Shown here: positions 1-6,443 of the stretch, piece after piece
How the letters are laid out: every line of letters starts with the position of its first letter
How positions within the stretch are numbered: the first letter of the stretch is position 1
Assembly (NCBI GenBank): GCA_964622665.1
Contig: CAZUUO010000028.1
Location: forward strand, 1-9,506
DNA length: 9,506 nucleotides
DNA from: CAZUUO01 sp964622665
Lineage (GTDB): Bacteria; Patescibacteriota; Patescibacteriia; Magasanikbacterales; GCA-002688135
Direction of reading: 5' to 3'
Made by a program: the position numbers and the translations under genes
Notes under the pieces: model-generated
What the model saw: only the letters and a program-made list of their open reading frames with translations
Told to the model about the DNA's origin: nothing
Databases searched by the model: none

Positions 1-1
1 T

Positions 2-781
2 GTTGGACCTCTTGCACAATACCTTCATAGTTTTCCTTTTTTCCACACTATTACCACCACAATTTCACCATCAACTTCACATATCATAACGTTTGATGCT
101 TCTGATGCCCGTCATGCACAACTCCCCTTACTTATTGCACAACTTTCCCACACACCTCACATAACGGTCATTGATCATCATGCAACCAATGAGCGCTTTG
201 GTGACTTCAATATTGTCATTCCTTCATATCCTTCCACCACATCATTGATTACTGCTATTTTTGGGAACACCAACACCCCCCTTACCGAAAAAGCGGCAAC
301 CTTATTACTTACTGGTCTTCAAACTGACACCGGCAATTTTACTAATCCTGCTACTACACCGCTTGCATTTACTACTGCCGCCCAATTGGTTGCACATGGT
401 GCTGTCCCAGCAATTGCGTGGTCCAAAATTAAACGCAACAAATCACCACAACTCATACCCTTGTTTGGTCTTGGTTTAGAACGGTTGTCCCTTCATCCTA
501 CTTTTCCGTTGTACGTCACGTATTTTACTCAAGCAGATATTGAGAGACTTGCATGCACTCCCGACGATATTGGTGTTTTTCCTGATTACCTACTTTCTAT
601 TGCTGCTATTGATTCCATGATGATTTTGTATGAACGACCAGATGGTTCTATAAAAGGAAGTCTTCGAACTACACGCGATGATTTTGATGTTGGTGCTATT
701 GCTGTTGGCTTTGGTGGTGGTGGTCACCAAAAAGCAGCAGGGTTTATTGGTACTAAAAAATTACATGACTACCTCGAGTAG
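2..781 (+). CDS. DHH/DHHA1 family phosphoesterase, NrnA-like (5' end missing)
   Basis: The reading frame is open from base 2 to the TAG at 779-781, giving 259 visible residues; the true start lies upstream of the window. NrnA-type enzymes degrade very short RNA oligonucleotides and dephosphorylate pAp in the cytoplasm using Mn2+. Visible DHH-domain motifs are FDASDARH (bases 92-115), VIDHH with D58-H59-H60 of the visible protein (bases 167-181), and TGLQTDTGNF, the third metal-binding motif of this family. The C-terminal DHHA1 substrate-binding domain carries GGGGHQKAAGF (bases 713-745). Family members are about 320 residues long, so roughly 60 residues with the first Asp motif are missing. 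The TTG at 245 lies after the DHH motif and cannot be the start. Whether the enzyme acts mainly on nanoRNA, pAp or cyclic dinucleotide products cannot be told from sequence. No terminator is visible before the next gene. Confidence 0.9.
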   Translation, partial: VGPLAQYLHSFPFFHTITTTISPSTSHIITFDASDARHAQLPLLIAQLSHTPHITVIDHHATNERFGDFNIVIPSYPSTTSLITAIFGNTNTPLTEKAATLLLTGLQTDTGNFTNPATTPLAFTTAAQLVAHGAVPAIAWSKIKRNKSPQLIPLFGLGLERLSLHPTFPLYVTYFTQADIERLACTPDDIGVFPDYLLSIAAIDSMMILYERPDGSIKGSLRTTRDDFDVGAIAVGFGGGGHQKAAGFIGTKKLHDYLE

Positions 782-810
782 TTTTCAACACAATGATTGG
801 TGTGTCAGTG

Positions 811-819
811 TGCTATACT
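811..819 (+). promoter_or_regulatory. Extended -10 promoter element before the transporter gene
   Basis: TGCTATACT matches the extended -10 consensus TGnTATAAT with one mismatch. No good -35 hexamer stands 16-18 bases upstream, as expected for extended -10 promoters. Eight bases separate the element from the ATG at 828, so transcription would begin at or within about 2 bases of the start codon. No Shine-Dalgarno sequence precedes that ATG. The element falls in the 46-base gap after the phosphoesterase gene. Confidence 0.55.
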
Positions 820-827
820 AGTGTTAT

Positions 828-2009
828 ATGTTTTCATCCCACTATTTTCATCACACCCTTAAACGCGAATTATCAGAACTGTATATCACCACCGTTATTC
901 GCGCATTTGCGGGCAGCATGTTGCTCATTTTTACCCCACTGTATTTTTTTAACTTAGGATTTTCAATTGTTGAAATTTTATTATTTGCGGCAATTTCATA
1001 CGCCGTCTTTGCACTGAGTTCGATTACTCTGGGGGCTCACACCGTCGTGCACTTTGGCCATGAACGTTCTATTGCATTATCAGTGCCACTTCTTCTTGCC
1101 TACAACTATCTCTTGTTTTCATTATCATCAACGCCTGCTTATTTTTTTCTTGCGGCAGTAGTACTTGGTATTCATAATGGTGTGTATTGGGTTGCGTACC
1201 ACAGTGAATTTGCTCATGCCCAATCACGGGGAAATGTTGGAGATGAAATTGGTTTTTCTAAAATATTAATTGGGTTGGCGGGTGTTGTAGCGCCAGCTAT
1301 TGCTGGTTTTATTATTACCTCGTCAGGGTTTGGTGCCGTACTGATTACTTCATCAATTATCATGGTGCTCGGGCTTATTCCGATACTTAAAACTCCTGAA
1401 ATATGGAAAAGTGGGACTGTTTCCAGTTATGCAATTTTGCGCATGTTTACTGATCCTCGTTACAGCAAAGACGTTGTTGGACACATGGCAAGTGGCGAAG
1501 ATGTTATTGCAAGTTTTATTTGGCCGTTATTTTTATTTTTCATTATTCCCAGCTACCAAGATATTGGTTTACTAACCACATTTGCCACACTTTTCACCTT
1601 CCTTTTATTTTTATGGGTTGGCAAACAATCTAATTACACCAATCACACCAGACCTCTCATTTCTCGTATCGGCGGACTTATCACATTTTCATGGCTCGCA
1701 CGACTTCTTGCCCTTACTCCATTTTCAGCACTCATTACTGACACACTCTATAAAATTTCAGCGCACACTTTAAGTATTCCGTTGACAGCATTGGTATATC
1801 AAAAAGAAAAAACCAAAGAGATTATTGAGTATACGGCTTTTTGGATGGCGAGTTTGTCATTTGGAAAAATGATTACGGCGTTATTGGCGGCACTCGTGGT
1901 GTATTACACCCATAATCTTGTATACACCTTCATCCTTGCAGCATTATTGTCCTTGTTATACTTTGTATGGAGTGATGCAATCACCAAAAAATTTATCGTA
2001 ACAACATAA
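828..2009 (+). CDS. MFS-type polytopic membrane transporter
   Basis: This 393-residue protein is dominated by hydrophobic segments, about 10-12 of transmembrane length, with a more polar central stretch around residues 190-215 (ILKTPEIWKSGTVSSYAILR) that fits the loop between the two six-helix halves. The segment SRGNVGDEIGFSKILIGLAGVVAP (about residues 133-156) resembles the loop and helix after the first conserved cytoplasmic motif in MFS carriers. Length and pattern fit the Major Facilitator Superfamily. The substrate cannot be read from the sequence. The ATG at 828 is preceded by an extended -10 box rather than a ribosome binding site. The TAA stop lies one base before the clpP ATG, so the two genes are probably cotranscribed; that pairing reflects genome compaction and does not by itself show a functional link. 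Confidence 0.75.
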   Translation: MFSSHYFHHTLKRELSELYITTVIRAFAGSMLLIFTPLYFFNLGFSIVEILLFAAISYAVFALSSITLGAHTVVHFGHERSIALSVPLLLAYNYLLFSLSSTPAYFFLAAVVLGIHNGVYWVAYHSEFAHAQSRGNVGDEIGFSKILIGLAGVVAPAIAGFIITSSGFGAVLITSSIIMVLGLIPILKTPEIWKSGTVSSYAILRMFTDPRYSKDVVGHMASGEDVIASFIWPLFLFFIIPSYQDIGLLTTFATLFTFLLFLWVGKQSNYTNHTRPLISRIGGLITFSWLARLLALTPFSALITDTLYKISAHTLSIPLTALVYQKEKTKEIIEYTAFWMASLSFGKMITALLAALVVYYTHNLVYTFILAALLSLLYFVWSDAITKKFIVTT

Positions 2010-2010
2010 T

Positions 2011-2601
2011 ATGACTAATAATTACTTGATTCCCACCGTTATTGAAAAAACAAGTTACGGCGAACGCGCATACGATATTTATTCTCGCCTCTTGAAAGAT
2101 CGTATTATCTTTTTGGGTACTGGCATTGATGACCAAGTTGCTAACAGCATTATTGCACAATTATTGTTTCTTGAATCACAAGACAAAACAAAAGAAATTA
2201 AATTGTACATTAATTCCCCCGGTGGTTCGGTTACCGCTGGACTTGCAATTTACGACACCATGAACTTGATTAAATGTGACGTCTCAACCATTTGTGTGGG
2301 TATGGCAGCAAGTATGGGAGCATTTTTATTATCATCAGGCACCAAAGGAAAGCGCTTTGCATTACCAAATTCTGAAGTCATGATTCATCAAGTGATGGGC
2401 GGTACCCAAGGACAAGCAACCGATATTAAAATTCACGCTGAACGTATTTTGCAAATGAAGGACTCATTAAATAAAATTCTTGCAAAAAACACAGGACAAA
2501 CTATTAAAAAAGTTGAAGCTGATACGGAACGTGATAACTTCATGACCGCGCCACAAGCCAAAGAATACGGATTAATCGACGATGTTATTGAAAGTGTCTA
2601 G
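2011..2601 (+). CDS. clpP: ATP-dependent Clp protease proteolytic subunit ClpP
   Basis: ClpP forms the barrel-shaped tetradecamer that degrades proteins unfolded by ClpX or ClpA/ClpC in the cytoplasm. The 196-residue length is normal. The serine-protease triad is intact: Ser101 in GMAASMGAF, His126 in EVMIHQ and Asp175 in TERDNF. The spacings of 25 and 49 residues equal those of the E. coli enzyme. The oxyanion-hole motif SPGGSV is at 69-74. The N-terminal segment (LIPTVIEKTSYGERAYDIYSRLL) is the usual axial-loop and helix A region, with no long propeptide. The ATG follows the transporter stop by one base and has no Shine-Dalgarno, so translation probably depends on coupling. The gene ends five bases before a strong hairpin terminator. 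The ClpX/ClpC partner is not in this window. Confidence 0.97.
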   Translation: MTNNYLIPTVIEKTSYGERAYDIYSRLLKDRIIFLGTGIDDQVANSIIAQLLFLESQDKTKEIKLYINSPGGSVTAGLAIYDTMNLIKCDVSTICVGMAASMGAFLLSSGTKGKRFALPNSEVMIHQVMGGTQGQATDIKIHAERILQMKDSLNKILAKNTGQTIKKVEADTERDNFMTAPQAKEYGLIDDVIESV

Positions 2602-2606
2602 TTAAG

Positions 2607-2634
2607 AAAAACCACCGCTTTATCGGTGGTTTTT
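2607..2634. terminator. Bidirectional intrinsic terminator between clpP and the methyltransferase gene
   Basis: ACCACCG at 2611-2617 pairs perfectly with CGGTGGT at 2624-2630, and the stem extends outward through four A-T pairs to 2607/2634. The loop is CTTTAT. Each strand shows a U-tract after the stem (T2630-T2635 on plus; complement of A2607-A2611 on minus), so it can end both converging transcripts. The last four codons of the methyltransferase gene fall in the stem and loop, with its TAA at 2620-2622 in the loop. Confidence 0.9.
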
Positions 2635-2880
2635 TATTTCTACTCCTTCTGCTTGTAATCGTTTTTTCTTTTGTTCCACTCCTCGATTATACCCACCTAA
2701 TGTTGCTTTGCCTATTACGCGATGACACGGAATATTGGGATCGTAATTTTGATTCATTATTTTTCCTACAGCTCGTGCTGCTTTTCCATTTCCTGCGCGT
2801 TTTGCAACTTCACCATATGTCATTACACTTCCCTTTGGGATGGTTCGCACCACATCTTTCACCTTTTCTGCAAAGTTCAT
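2620..2880 (-). CDS. Minimal methylated-DNA--protein-cysteine S-methyltransferase (Ogt/MGMT catalytic domain)
   Basis: This small protein of 86 residues is a stand-alone MGMT DNA-binding and catalytic domain. Such proteins remove alkyl groups from O6-alkylguanine by irreversible transfer to their own cysteine. The active-site motif IPCHRVIG has the acceptor Cys52, so this is not an alkyltransferase-like (ATL) protein, in which that Cys is replaced, usually by Trp. Other hallmarks are present: the winged-helix segment TYGEVAKRAG, the hinge Asn31 and presumed Arg finger in NGKAARAVG (Arg36), Tyr64 in GGYNRG, and Glu78 in LQAEGV, matching the Glu of the Cys-His-Glu relay. The N-terminal ribonuclease-like domain of Ada or Ogt is absent. 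Start: ATG 2880, two bases after the transpeptidase TAA, without Shine-Dalgarno, so it is probably coupled. Its last codons lie inside the terminator hairpin. Confidence 0.88.
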   Translation of the reverse strand: MNFAEKVKDVVRTIPKGSVMTYGEVAKRAGNGKAARAVGKIMNQNYDPNIPCHRVIGKATLGGYNRGVEQKKKRLQAEGVEIKNHR

Positions 2881-2882
2881 AC

Positions 2883-3722
2883 TTATTCAATAGTTACTCG
2901 CATTCCTTCGGTCGCAAAATTATACAATCGTTCCATTTGAGGATAGGCAACATTGACACATCCATGACTTTTTTTCTTTCCAAAATCATCATGCCAAAAT
3001 GCCCCATGAATATAAAAATTGCCATTCACTCCCGGCTTAAATCGTAAATTCCATTTTGTATTGGGATAACTATACCCTTTACCAATGTAATTAACGACGG
3101 GGATTTTCTTTAAAATTGCATAGGTCCCCGTTGGTGTATCGTGCCCTGCAATCCCCGTTGAAATTTTAAATCGTGCCACCATGTAATCACCACTTTTGTA
3201 CTCAAGGGTTTGTGTTGCAATAGAAACATGAATATACCGTTCTTTTTGTTGTGACTCGACATTAAGAGGATCAAATCCATTCGCAATTTCTTTTCCATCT
3301 TGATATCCGTCGCCATCACTATCGGGATTTTCTCGATTGGTTCCTATCGTTATCTCTTCCAAATCAGTCAATCCGTCATTATCAGTATCTTGCGTAAACA
3401 AAGATTTCGCTAATTTTTTCTTAGAATTGGTAACCGGATCATACCCTCGCATGACTTCTTTATAATCTGAAAATTTATCGGCATCAGAATTTTCTTTTTG
3501 CGGGTCGGTGCCAATTAATTCTTCAAATTCATCAGGTAATAAATCCCCATCCGTATCAGTTGCGGCTTGTGCGTAATTCAAATTCAGGAACAATCCGCAG
3601 AGTATTCCCATCAGTACTAATAGTGATTGAGCCTTGTTTATCCGTTCTAAAAACTGTAACGCCATATTTTGCAAGAGTTTGCAAAACACTCTTATGCGGG
3701 TGTCCGTAATCATTTTTCTCAC
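2883..3722 (-). CDS. Secreted L,D-transpeptidase (YkuD fold) with calcium-type DxDxDG repeats
   Basis: The C-terminal part (about residues 160-279, numbered from GTG 3722) is a YkuD domain, which forms 3-3 peptidoglycan crosslinks or attaches proteins to the wall. The motif is intact: His239 in IHGAFWHDD, then SHGCVNV with catalytic Cys255. Between the signal region and this domain lie three Asp-rich loops: DTDGDLLPDE (about 56-65), DTDNDGLTDLEE, and DSDGDGYQDGKE, which resemble thrombospondin type 3/EF-hand calcium loops. A hydrophobic stretch AQSLLVLMGILCGLFLNL followed by NYAQAA forms a secretion signal (cleavage likely after AQA). Starts: GTG 3722 sits 8 bases after an extended -10; ATG 3713 follows AGGTGA, a good Shine-Dalgarno; ATG 3665 gives the most ordinary signal peptide; ATG 3611 minimises overlap. 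All overlap the upstream MBL gene, by 56 to 167 bases. Confidence 0.9.
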   Translation of the reverse strand: MRKMITDTRIRVFCKLLQNMALQFLERINKAQSLLVLMGILCGLFLNLNYAQAATDTDGDLLPDEFEELIGTDPQKENSDADKFSDYKEVMRGYDPVTNSKKKLAKSLFTQDTDNDGLTDLEEITIGTNRENPDSDGDGYQDGKEIANGFDPLNVESQQKERYIHVSIATQTLEYKSGDYMVARFKISTGIAGHDTPTGTYAILKKIPVVNYIGKGYSYPNTKWNLRFKPGVNGNFYIHGAFWHDDFGKKKSHGCVNVAYPQMERLYNFATEGMRVTIE

Positions 3723-4476
3723 CTACAGAAAGTATAGCATACGTCGGTTTGATTGTCTCAATAAATTCCTCAGCTGTTGCCGTTTCACTGCCATGATGTC
3801 CCACTTTTAGAACATCCGTTTTCCCAACAAATCCTAATCCTATCAATCGTCGTTCCACTACCTTACTTGCATCCCCCATAAACAAGAATTTTTTGGTGCC
3901 ATACATCACCTGTACCACAATTGAGGTGTCATTCAATCCATCATTTCCCCATTCCCAATTTGTTTCTTTGGTCATGTCGCGATTTGGATATAAAATTTCA
4001 AACAATACCCCATCATCCGTAGTGAAAGATTGTTCTTTGCTCACCTTTGTTACTGCGACCCCCGAATCTTTTAATTTTTCAAAATTTTTCATGAAGGTTG
4101 GCGTGGTATGCGTTACTCCGGTGTAATACACGGTTTGTACGTTGTAGTTATCAAGAACATACCCCATACCACTGATGTGATCTGCATGGGGATGCGTAAT
4201 AAAAAACCCATCAATGGTACTTTTTTTCGGTAACACTTTTGATAAGGGTTTTGCGAGAGTACCTTCAGGTCCCGCATCAATCATAAAATTTTTACCCTGC
4301 GGAGTCTGAATTAGTATGGCATCTCCTTGACCAACATCTAAATAGGTAACCCGCAATTCATTACTTATTGTTACCTTTTTCTCTGTAGTTCCCTGTTGGT
4401 GATAAGCATATACCCCACCAAATACCAATCCAGCAGTTACCAAAATCCCTACGATAAACTGTGTAATTCGATTCAT
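3556..4476 (-). CDS. Metallo-beta-lactamase-fold hydrolase, separated ComEC C-terminal domain
   Basis: The 306-residue protein has one N-terminal membrane segment (about 7-25, IVGILVTAGLVFGGVYAY) and then a metallo-beta-lactamase domain of the ComEC/Rec2 type facing out of the cytoplasm. Diagnostic segments are LDVGQGDAILI, the metal-binding THPHADH (His95, His97, Asp99, His100), LFMGDAS (Asp202), LKVGHHGS, and SVGEKNDYGHPH near the end. In ComEC this domain is proposed to degrade the non-imported DNA strand. The ATG at 4476 shares four bases (ATGA) with the comEC stop, which supports this start over GTG 4494; an extended -10 also sits 8 bases upstream of it. Conserved sequence continues to about TDKQGSITIS, close to the TGA at 3556-3558. 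A competence role is inferred from the adjacent comEC; related stand-alone MBL proteins exist with unknown roles. Confidence 0.9.
   Translation of the reverse strand: MNRITQFIVGILVTAGLVFGGVYAYHQQGTTEKKVTISNELRVTYLDVGQGDAILIQTPQGKNFMIDAGPEGTLAKPLSKVLPKKSTIDGFFITHPHADHISGMGYVLDNYNVQTVYYTGVTHTTPTFMKNFEKLKDSGVAVTKVSKEQSFTTDDGVLFEILYPNRDMTKETNWEWGNDGLNDTSIVVQVMYGTKKFLFMGDASKVVERRLIGLGFVGKTDVLKVGHHGSETATAEEFIETIKPTYAILSVGEKNDYGHPHKSVLQTLAKYGVTVFRTDKQGSITISTDGNTLRIVPEFELRTSRN
3731..3739 (-). promoter_or_regulatory. Possible extended -10 promoter inside the MBL gene, for the transpeptidase
   Basis: On the minus strand TGCTATACT is followed by 8 bases and then the GTG at 3722, the same spacing as before the other candidate leaderless genes here. 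The bases also encode the AIL of the conserved YAILSVG segment of the MBL protein, so the match may be imposed by coding needs. AGGTGA, matching the Shine-Dalgarno consensus, follows at about 3719-3724 and could serve ATG 3713. Confidence 0.3.
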
Positions 4477-5918
4477 ATCGATATAATATACCACTCTTCA
4501 TTATTAATTAGTATAACATTACTTTTCCTTTTTATACGGTACCGCACCACAAAAAGCAACACCCCACCCATAAGTAAGATTGTGCCATTTGTTGCCGTCA
4601 GACTCATAAAATCATATCGCGCAATTAAGTCTGCAACTTGATAGAGAAAGGTGAGCAGCCAATCTTGTATCATTGCCCCATATTCATCACCCATTCCCAC
4701 CGTACTCGTCACTAACCGTACTACCGCTAACCCCATAATTTGTACCACCGGAACTGCTACCACGGTATTCGTTATCAAACCCAACAATGAAACATTCCCA
4801 AAATGCCACAGCAACACAGGTGCCGTTGCTATTGTTGCTGCCATGGTTTGTGTAATCACGCCATCAGGCGACATCAAACGCGGAAATTTTTTAGTGAGTT
4901 GTGGTGCTCCATATATAAGCCCTGCTGTTGCGGTTGCCGATAATTGAAACCCAATGTCATACCACAAACTGTAGGGCTGCCACACAATCATGAACAGTAC
5001 CGTCACCCAAAAAATATGTTTGGTTACCGTGGTTCTATGCAACAACGCGCCACACAACGGTATACATCCCATGATTGCCGCACGTATCACACTCGCACCA
5101 CTACCCACCATTTCCACGAACACCACAATCAATATTATCATGCATACACTCGCTACTTTTCGAGGTATCCCCAACCACATCACCATCGACAATCCCCACA
5201 CCCCAAACAACGCGATATTAAATCCGGAGACTGCCAAAATGTGTGATATCCCACTTTTTTTAAAATCTTCTTTTGCATCGTTTGCGATATGAGCATCATC
5301 ACCAAACACCATACCATCGAGCAAAAATTTGTTTTCCGGTTCTAAGTTATTACCCAATTTTTCTTGCAAATGTTCTCGATATCTCGCGAGCGTATAACGC
5401 CATGAATGAGTCTCAAGCAATGACCACGCAAATTTTTTACAACTCAAAAATACATTATGTACTGCTTTCATTTTTTCGAAGGGAATGTCTTTGATCTCTG
5501 AAATTTTTTCTGCGATACAATACGCACTTACGTGACTTCCCACAACGGGGATTTGCCCACCAAATAGTGCCGCCGTTGCTTTTATATTATTTTTATCAAA
5601 ATTAACTATGACGTCAGCACTTTTTTCTTTTGTGTGCACCTCCACTATCTGCGCGATTCCCTGCATTGTACTTTCTATGTTGGTTTGTGCTTGCACTTGG
5701 CTATACCGCAAAACACCTAGACGTACCACTATCACCAACACTCCCATCCCTATTATCGGTATGCGTTTTTTATTACTGTCCACCATACACCACACACCGT
5801 ATCCGCAGACAAACAAAAAAAGTGCAGCGTACACGAAATGAAACGGCAACGCCGTCACCACTGCGGATACACCCACACCTACTCCTAACACATAATAAAG
5901 CTGCTGATACGGAGGCAT
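4473..5918 (-). CDS. comEC: ComEC/Rec2 competence membrane channel without the MBL domain
   Basis: ComEC is the inner-membrane channel that carries single-stranded DNA into the cytoplasm during natural transformation. This 481-residue protein has N-terminal membrane helices (about 8-72), a soluble OB-like region (about 80-165, matching the DUF4131-type segment), and the polytopic Competence domain (about 195-460). Signature segments are GMVFGDD (202-208), SGISHILAVSGFNIAL (222-237), a conserved Arg in VIRAAIMG (278-284), and DIGFQLSATATAGL (321-334). Full-length ComEC is usually 700-800 residues and ends in an MBL domain; here that domain is the next gene, overlapping by ATGA. The start at 5918 is preceded by an in-frame stop close upstream and a promoter-like -10 with a short leader of about 12 bases. 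No close Shine-Dalgarno is visible. Confidence 0.93.
   Translation of the reverse strand: MPPYQQLYYVLGVGVGVSAVVTALPFHFVYAALFLFVCGYGVWCMVDSNKKRIPIIGMGVLVIVVRLGVLRYSQVQAQTNIESTMQGIAQIVEVHTKEKSADVIVNFDKNNIKATAALFGGQIPVVGSHVSAYCIAEKISEIKDIPFEKMKAVHNVFLSCKKFAWSLLETHSWRYTLARYREHLQEKLGNNLEPENKFLLDGMVFGDDAHIANDAKEDFKKSGISHILAVSGFNIALFGVWGLSMVMWLGIPRKVASVCMIILIVVFVEMVGSGASVIRAAIMGCIPLCGALLHRTTVTKHIFWVTVLFMIVWQPYSLWYDIGFQLSATATAGLIYGAPQLTKKFPRLMSPDGVITQTMAATIATAPVLLWHFGNVSLLGLITNTVVAVPVVQIMGLAVVRLVTSTVGMGDEYGAMIQDWLLTFLYQVADLIARYDFMSLTATNGTILLMGGVLLFVVRYRIKRKSNVILINNEEWYIISI
4485..4493 (-). promoter_or_regulatory. Possible extended -10 element at the end of comEC
   Basis: TGGTATATT on the minus strand stands 8 bases before the MBL ATG at 4476. 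It lies in the last codons of comEC (EEWYIISI), a weakly constrained tail. It could give a leaderless MBL transcript independent of the comEC promoter. Translational coupling through the ATGA overlap is an adequate alternative explanation. Confidence 0.35.
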
Positions 5919-5938
5919 ATGTAAAGATCGATATCACC

Positions 5939-5947
5939 AGTATAACA
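5939..5947 (-). promoter_or_regulatory. Extended -10 promoter element of the comEC operon
   Basis: TGTTATACT on the minus strand, 20 bases before the comEC ATG, predicts a start near 5932 and a leader of about 12-14 bases. Its first T is also the last T of the T-tract of the preceding gene's terminator, so terminator and promoter abut. No clear -35 is seen; that position falls in the terminator stem. Confidence 0.55.
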
Positions 5948-5979
5948 AAAAACAACCCCGTACGCATACGAGGTTGTTT
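5947..5979 (-). terminator. Intrinsic terminator of the small secreted protein gene
   Basis: Bases 5950-5962 and 5967-5979 form a 13-pair stem with loop TGCG on the minus strand, followed by six T (5952-5947). One pair is G-U on the minus-strand RNA but C-A on the plus, which shows the intended direction. It begins 9 bases after the TAG stop of the gene at 5989-6435. Confidence 0.92.
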
Positions 5980-5988
5980 GTGGAAAAA

Positions 5989-6435
5989 CTAGAGTGAGTC
6001 TTGTGAAGTATTTTCTAATTCAGATTTTTGACCACACGCACGTCGTTCTGTTCTAAACATTTCCCAAGCTGATTTAGTTGCTTTACGATAGGTTTCTTGT
6101 GCTGCACGCTTTTCAGTTGCAAATGCTTTACTTGCATCTTTAATTGCGGTTTGGCGAGCTGTTTTATCTTCAATTCCCCATGCTGCAATTAATGCAGTCT
6201 TACGTTTTGTTAATATTTCAGTTCTTGTTTTGGTTACGTTTGTTAATGCGGTCATCAAGGCGTCTTCACGTTTTGTTAACGCAGTTACCACACAAGCGCG
6301 GTCGAGTGTAATAGCAATTTTTTCTTTACGAACTTCTTTTGCAACCTCTCGTCCTTCATCTTGTGATGCAAACACTGGCGCACCAATAAGTAAACTTGCC
6401 AAACTTCCCACTGCTAATATTTTTGAAATAGTCAT
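5989..6435 (-). CDS. Small exported, helical Lys/Arg/Ala-rich protein of unknown function
   Basis: This 148-residue protein begins with a textbook signal peptide, MTISKILAVGSLASLLIGAPVFA, with cleavage likely before SQDEG. The mature part of about 125 residues has no further membrane segment and is almost all predicted amphipathic helix, rich in Lys, Arg, Glu and Ala, with loose repeats of the type TKRxxAL / TKRKTALIAAW / TEKRAA. It has exactly two cysteines, Cys48 (DRACVV) and Cys134 (ERRACG), both in an R-A-C setting at the ends of the helical region, which could form a disulfide. I recall similar exported proteins in CPR genomes but know no assigned function. It has its own promoter-like element and its own terminator, so it is monocistronic. 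It lies just upstream of comEC; a role in DNA binding at the cell surface would be speculation based on charge and location. Confidence 0.75.
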   Translation of the reverse strand: MTISKILAVGSLASLLIGAPVFASQDEGREVAKEVRKEKIAITLDRACVVTALTKREDALMTALTNVTKTRTEILTKRKTALIAAWGIEDKTARQTAIKDASKAFATEKRAAQETYRKATKSAWEMFRTERRACGQKSELENTSQDSL

Positions 6436-6443
6436 ATATTATT

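Noticed and set aside
784..806. A weak hairpin after the NrnA-like gene as a terminator.
   Set aside because: Only about four pairs and no T-tract.
4651..5246. Plus-strand open frames opposite comEC, and similar ones at 5630-5992.
   Set aside because: They lie antisense to a gene with clear family motifs, have Thr/His/Pro-rich composition expected from antisense reading, and show no recognisable domain.
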